Below are positions 30,120 through 33,258 of a stretch of DNA of 33,258 bases, in pieces. Every line of letters begins with the position of its first letter. Position 1 is the first letter of the stretch. The stretch is from positions 1 through 33,258 of the forward strand of contig JAFQFS010000156.1 in NCBI GenBank assembly GCA_017398585.1, written 5' to 3'. Source of the stretch: Clostridia bacterium (GTDB lineage: Bacteria > Bacillota > Clostridia > Oscillospirales > CAG-272). The notes beneath the pieces are model-generated. The model was not told the origin of the DNA, did not search any database, and was given only the letters and a program-made list of their open reading frames with translations. The position numbers were made by a program, and so were the translations under genes.

Positions 30120-31019
30120 TTACCGCAGCCATTCCGCCAGTACAGCCGCGTACCACGGATCCGGCATGGTTTTTACCACATATCCGTGGGGACCGTCGTC
30201 CGCATACCGGAAACGGTTTTCGCCGGTTTCCGGATCGGCGGAGGCATATCCTCTGCGGATCGCGTAGCCGGCTTTTCTGATATCACCGGTCAGTGCCAGA
30301 AGAACCAGCATGGGATCCCACGACGAGCGGCCGTTCCGGCTTCCGTGCGCCAGAAATGCCATCCGCAGCGGATCGGACGGATCGGGAACGGTCTCCGGCG
30401 TACCGCTGATCACGGATGCGCCGACCTCCCAGCCGAGCAGGACAATGGGACAGGGACAATGCTCGAACAGATACGCCGCGGCACGACGGGACGTGGGTCC
30501 GCGTGCGATGTTGTTTTCCACGCCGATTCCGTCGTTCTGCCAGTTCCCTGCCATCATCCACAGACAGGACACCTTTTCGGCGAGGAAACGGTATCCCTGA
30601 GGATGGGCACACAGAGCGGCGAGAACCTGCGGATAACCGATTTCCAGAAGCTCGACCGGTCCGTCTGCTTCGGAAAGCAGGCGCAGATACAGTGCCAGTC
30701 CGTCTTCGGCGGCGTGGTTGCCGGCAAGCGTATGCGGAAGAGAGGCGAGAACGGTCTGATACGGCGGATTTCCGCCGTATTCTACCGCGGAAAGGTCAAT
30801 GCCCAGCGGAAGATTCTCCATTTGTTCAGCGGTGCAGAATGCATTCATTGAGGAAACGGAATCGGGCATGCAGGCATTCAGGACGATTCCTTTGAGATTC
30901 CACAGACCTGCCCGTGCGGCACGGCAGGCAATGCGGACCGCTGCGACATCGTCGCAGTCCGTCCACCAGTCGGTGCCGAGAATAACGCTGCGGGTGTGTT
31001 TCTTCTGTGTTTGTGTCAT
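30120..31019 (-). CDS. Inosine-uridine nucleoside hydrolase-like protein
   Basis: A 299-residue cytoplasmic protein of the nucleoside N-ribohydrolase fold, which cleaves the N-glycosidic bond of ribonucleosides using calcium. The N-terminal metal site is D17-W-W-T-D21-C-D23-D24 followed by VAAV, a longer variant of the usual DTDxGxDDxxA. Later blocks match the family: MMAGNW at 155-160, VENNIARGPTSRRAA at 167-181 and SSWDPMLVL at 232-240, the last replacing the usual HDP with WDP. AGGTGG lies 7 nt before the ATG. It follows the GH38 gene by 44 nt with no terminator, so both are one transcript. Because of the altered metal site the substrate may be a different glycoside. Confidence 0.75.
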   Translation of the reverse strand: MTQTQKKHTRSVILGTDWWTDCDDVAAVRIACRAARAGLWNLKGIVLNACMPDSVSSMNAFCTAEQMENLPLGIDLSAVEYGGNPPYQTVLASLPHTLAGNHAAEDGLALYLRLLSEADGPVELLEIGYPQVLAALCAHPQGYRFLAEKVSCLWMMAGNWQNDGIGVENNIARGPTSRRAAAYLFEHCPCPIVLLGWEVGASVISGTPETVPDPSDPLRMAFLAHGSRNGRSSWDPMLVLLALTGDIRKAGYAIRRGYASADPETGENRFRYADDGPHGYVVKTMPDPWYAAVLAEWLR

Positions 31020-31063
31020 GCAGTTACCACCTATGCGGGGGAAGACAGTTCCACATTCCGGTG

Positions 31064-33258
31064 TTACCGGATGCGGATGGTTGCCATCGCGAAGGGATCG
31101 ATGTCGAAGGAAACGGTCTTTCCGTTGAGTTCACACGCTCTGAGAACGTGGCGCTCGGTGATGTCCACGATTTCTGCAGCCGAAGGAGTGCCGACCAGAT
31201 CGGAAAGAACGAGCGAAACTCTGCCGCCCTTGCCCGCATAGTCGGATACACGGACGATGAAGCCGCCGTCTTCGCCGTTCTTGACACCGGATACCATGAC
31301 CGCGTCGCGGTTTTCTTCGGCGATCGAAGCAACGGAGCCGGTCATCGGGAGCGTACCGCCTTCATGCTTCACGCCGGCGTTGAACGCGATGGGGTGAACG
31401 TATTCGACGGCGAGACGCTTCTGATCGTTTTCCGCACAGACGCCGACACCGATGTTGATGTGGTGACGGCAGCGTTCCGGATCGTAATCGGGGTCATAGG
31501 ATGCGCGGATGAGGGTGACGGCACCTGCGTTTTCGTGACCGCGGAAGCCGTACTTGGTGTCGGTGACGATGAAGGCGGAGTGACCACCGTCCGCGTTGTT
31601 GATGCGCATGAAGCTGTTGCCGGGAACGTCGTGCGGGAGGTCCTCACGGTCGATGAAGCCGAAGGGGATGTCGTATTTATAGTCCTTTGCGGTGTACGCA
31701 ACGGGCAGATAGAAGTTGAGCTGCGGGATGAAATTGCCGGTACCCTGAGCATTCCAGTCGGCAACGCCGGTACCGAGTTCGTTCCAGTCCACGTCAATGT
31801 GGAAGTTGATGATGCTGGATTCGCCGCGCAGTTCCGCGGTGACGGTGAGGGTGTTGGAGGCAAACTTGATCTCGTATACGAGATAACGGCGCATTCCGGT
31901 GACGCGGTAGTCCTTGAGACGGACTTCGTGGTCGGCGGCGTTGAGGTTTTCGATGCTCATGTACGGGCCGACTCTCCAGGAGGTCATGCCGTAGCGCGGG
32001 TTTTCCTTGATGTAGCGGAAGATTGCGGACGGCTTGTCGGGGGTGACGATTTTTTCGCCGGTGATCTTGTCGGTGAGTTCGGTCATCGCGAGCGTGAAGG
32101 GATCGAATACCGCCTTGATTTTTGTGTTTTCGAGGACACAGGGCGTGTCGCCGTAGGTGTCGCGCCATTCTGCGGTTTCGGCGGATGCGATGTGACCGAT
32201 GCCGTTGTATTCCTTCAGGCTGAGGATGTACGTGGCGTAGCCGAACGCGGGAACTTTTGCCTGAATGAGGAACTTGACGAACTGGTGACCCCAGTATCCG
32301 CCGCCGCTGTGCAGGACTTCGTGCGGGATCACATTGCCTTCCGCGTCCGTGAACTGTGCGACGGCAAGGTCATATCTGTAGTCCCATACGGTGATCTCAA
32401 CGGCTTCTTCGCGGTCGTACATGGTACTGTTGAAGAGGTGGATGACACGGGTCCTGCCGCGTCCGCGTTCGGTCTGCGGGAAGCGGTATCCGCCGGAGTG
32501 ATCCACGCCGAAGCCGACGCCCGCACCTTCGGACTCGGTGAAGTTGTTTTCGTCGAAGGGAACGGAAGAGGTGTCGATTTTATCCGCAATTTCACGGAGT
32601 GCGCTGTTTGCGGAGATGTTGATGCCGGCGAGGGTGTCCTGGAATCGTCCGAGCGCGTATTCACGGGTTTCGATGATGCCGGAACCGGGGAGAATGTCAT
32701 GGAAGTGGTTGAAGAGAATGTTTTCCCATGCCGCCTTGTAGATTTCGGTACGGGTCGGTGCGCCGGTGAGCGCGGTGGACGCTGCCGCGTAGAATTCGGA
32801 TTCGTACGCGCGGTCTTCCGCAATGCGGTTCGCCATCTTCACTCTGGTCTGGGTGGTATAGCAGCCGGTGAAGACGAAGTTGATCTCGCGGTCGGTGATG
32901 GGGAATCGGTCACGGACCTTGTTGATTTCATCGAAGAACTTGTGATAGGTACCGAATTCGAGCGTGGGATAGAGCGGGAAGGTCATGTCGTCCATGAGAC
33001 GCTCTATGTCGTTTCTGGTGGGACCGCCGCCGTGGTCGCCGACGCCGTAAACGAACAGATTGACGTCGGTGTTGTTCTTCTGGCAGTACAGAGGGATGTC
33101 GATGAATTCGCAGACGCCGATGGATCCGTTGTAGCCCTTGTTGTCGTGGTAAACGAGGACTTCCTTGCCGGATTTCGCTCTCCAGCGGTAGATATCCGCC
33201 GGATCGTCGTTGGCTCTCATGTGGTAGTAGTAGTCAACGCCGCCGTTCTGGTCGATTT
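31064..33258 (-). CDS. Alpha-mannosidase, GH38 family (5' end beyond window)
   Basis: At least 731 residues of a GH38 alpha-mannosidase; the frame is open to the window edge, so the N-terminus, with the nucleophile aspartate and first zinc ligands, is missing. The visible family blocks, numbered from the M encoded at 33220, are VYGVGDHGGGPTRNDIERL near 58-75, TGCYTTQTRVKMANRIAED near 118-136, and ILFNHFHDILPGSGI near 168-182, whose H-x-HD helps build the zinc site. The rest is the beta-sandwich half ending near DPFAMATIRIR. These enzymes remove alpha-linked mannose from N-glycan-like or yeast-mannan oligosaccharides, usually in the cytoplasm in bacteria. The stop at 31064 is followed by the nucleoside-hydrolase-like gene in the same transcript. 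Confidence 0.9.
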   Translation of the reverse strand, partial: IDQNGGVDYYYHMRANDDPADIYRWRAKSGKEVLVYHDNKGYNGSIGVCEFIDIPLYCQKNNTDVNLFVYGVGDHGGGPTRNDIERLMDDMTFPLYPTLEFGTYHKFFDEINKVRDRFPITDREINFVFTGCYTTQTRVKMANRIAEDRAYESEFYAAASTALTGAPTRTEIYKAAWENILFNHFHDILPGSGIIETREYALGRFQDTLAGINISANSALREIADKIDTSSVPFDENNFTESEGAGVGFGVDHSGGYRFPQTERGRGRTRVIHLFNSTMYDREEAVEITVWDYRYDLAVAQFTDAEGNVIPHEVLHSGGGYWGHQFVKFLIQAKVPAFGYATYILSLKEYNGIGHIASAETAEWRDTYGDTPCVLENTKIKAVFDPFTLAMTELTDKITGEKIVTPDKPSAIFRYIKENPRYGMTSWRVGPYMSIENLNAADHEVRLKDYRVTGMRRYLVYEIKFASNTLTVTAELRGESSIINFHIDVDWNELGTGVADWNAQGTGNFIPQLNFYLPVAYTAKDYKYDIPFGFIDREDLPHDVPGNSFMRINNADGGHSAFIVTDTKYGFRGHENAGAVTLIRASYDPDYDPERCRHHINIGVGVCAENDQKRLAVEYVHPIAFNAGVKHEGGTLPMTGSVASIAEENRDAVMVSGVKNGEDGGFIVRVSDYAGKGGRVSLVLSDLVGTPSAAEIVDITERHVLRACELNGKTVSFDIDPFAMATIRIR

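Overview
The window reads as chromosome from an anaerobic, probably gut-dwelling, GC-rich Clostridia (Bacillota, plausibly Oscillospirales; this taxonomy is an inference). The reasons are strong AGGAGG-type ribosome binding sites, near-consensus sigma-A promoters with 17-18 bp spacers, lipoprotein signal peptides, an SLH-domain surface protein, an anaerobic-type CbiK chelatase and oxygen-independent catabolic genes. No rRNA, tRNA, CRISPR array, transposase or phage gene was recognised.

Layout. 1-6530 (minus strand): L-threonine dehydrogenase (own promoter), preceded by a probable operon GH5-like hydrolase > metallophosphoesterase > GH110-like beta-helix glycosidase > serine hydrolase. 6531-6700 is a divergent promoter region, and a heparinase II/III-type lyase follows on the plus strand. 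8684-9373 is a HAD phosphatase (minus). 9548-14470 is a complete branched-chain amino-acid (or related) ABC transporter, livKHMGF, with a structured repeat between livK and livH. 14514-16821 (minus) is a DegT-type aminotransferase overlapping an SGNH hydrolase. 17089-19342 (plus) holds CbiK and a beta-propeller glycosidase-like protein. 19410-21074 (minus) is a DUF4091/GH123-like protein. 21316-21906 is a small lipoprotein. 21975-25035 (minus) is a NodB-like protein followed by a solute-binding lipoprotein. 25337-27807 (plus) is an AraC regulator followed by a second, paralogous solute-binding lipoprotein. 27846-28180 (minus) is a small, apparently frameshifted gene. 28436-29986 (plus) is a secreted LRR-transglutaminase-SLH protein. 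30120-33258 (minus) is a GH38 alpha-mannosidase, cut by the window edge, followed by a nucleoside-hydrolase-like protein.

How it fits together. Most enzymes act on complex carbohydrate: GH110-like, GH5-like, heparinase-like, GH123-like, GH38, SGNH esterase-like, NodB-like and beta-propeller. Every one whose N-terminus is visible lacks a signal peptide. Two solute-binding lipoproteins and an AraC regulator are present, but no sugar permease. This suggests scattered small transcription units for cytoplasmic breakdown of imported oligosaccharides, perhaps host glycans.

The most unusual non-coding signal is a family of modular hairpins. Copies lie 7-13 nt after the stop codons of four genes, always in the same orientation relative to the gene, and several are paired into large palindromes. 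They lack the U-tract of the ordinary terminators found elsewhere in this window.
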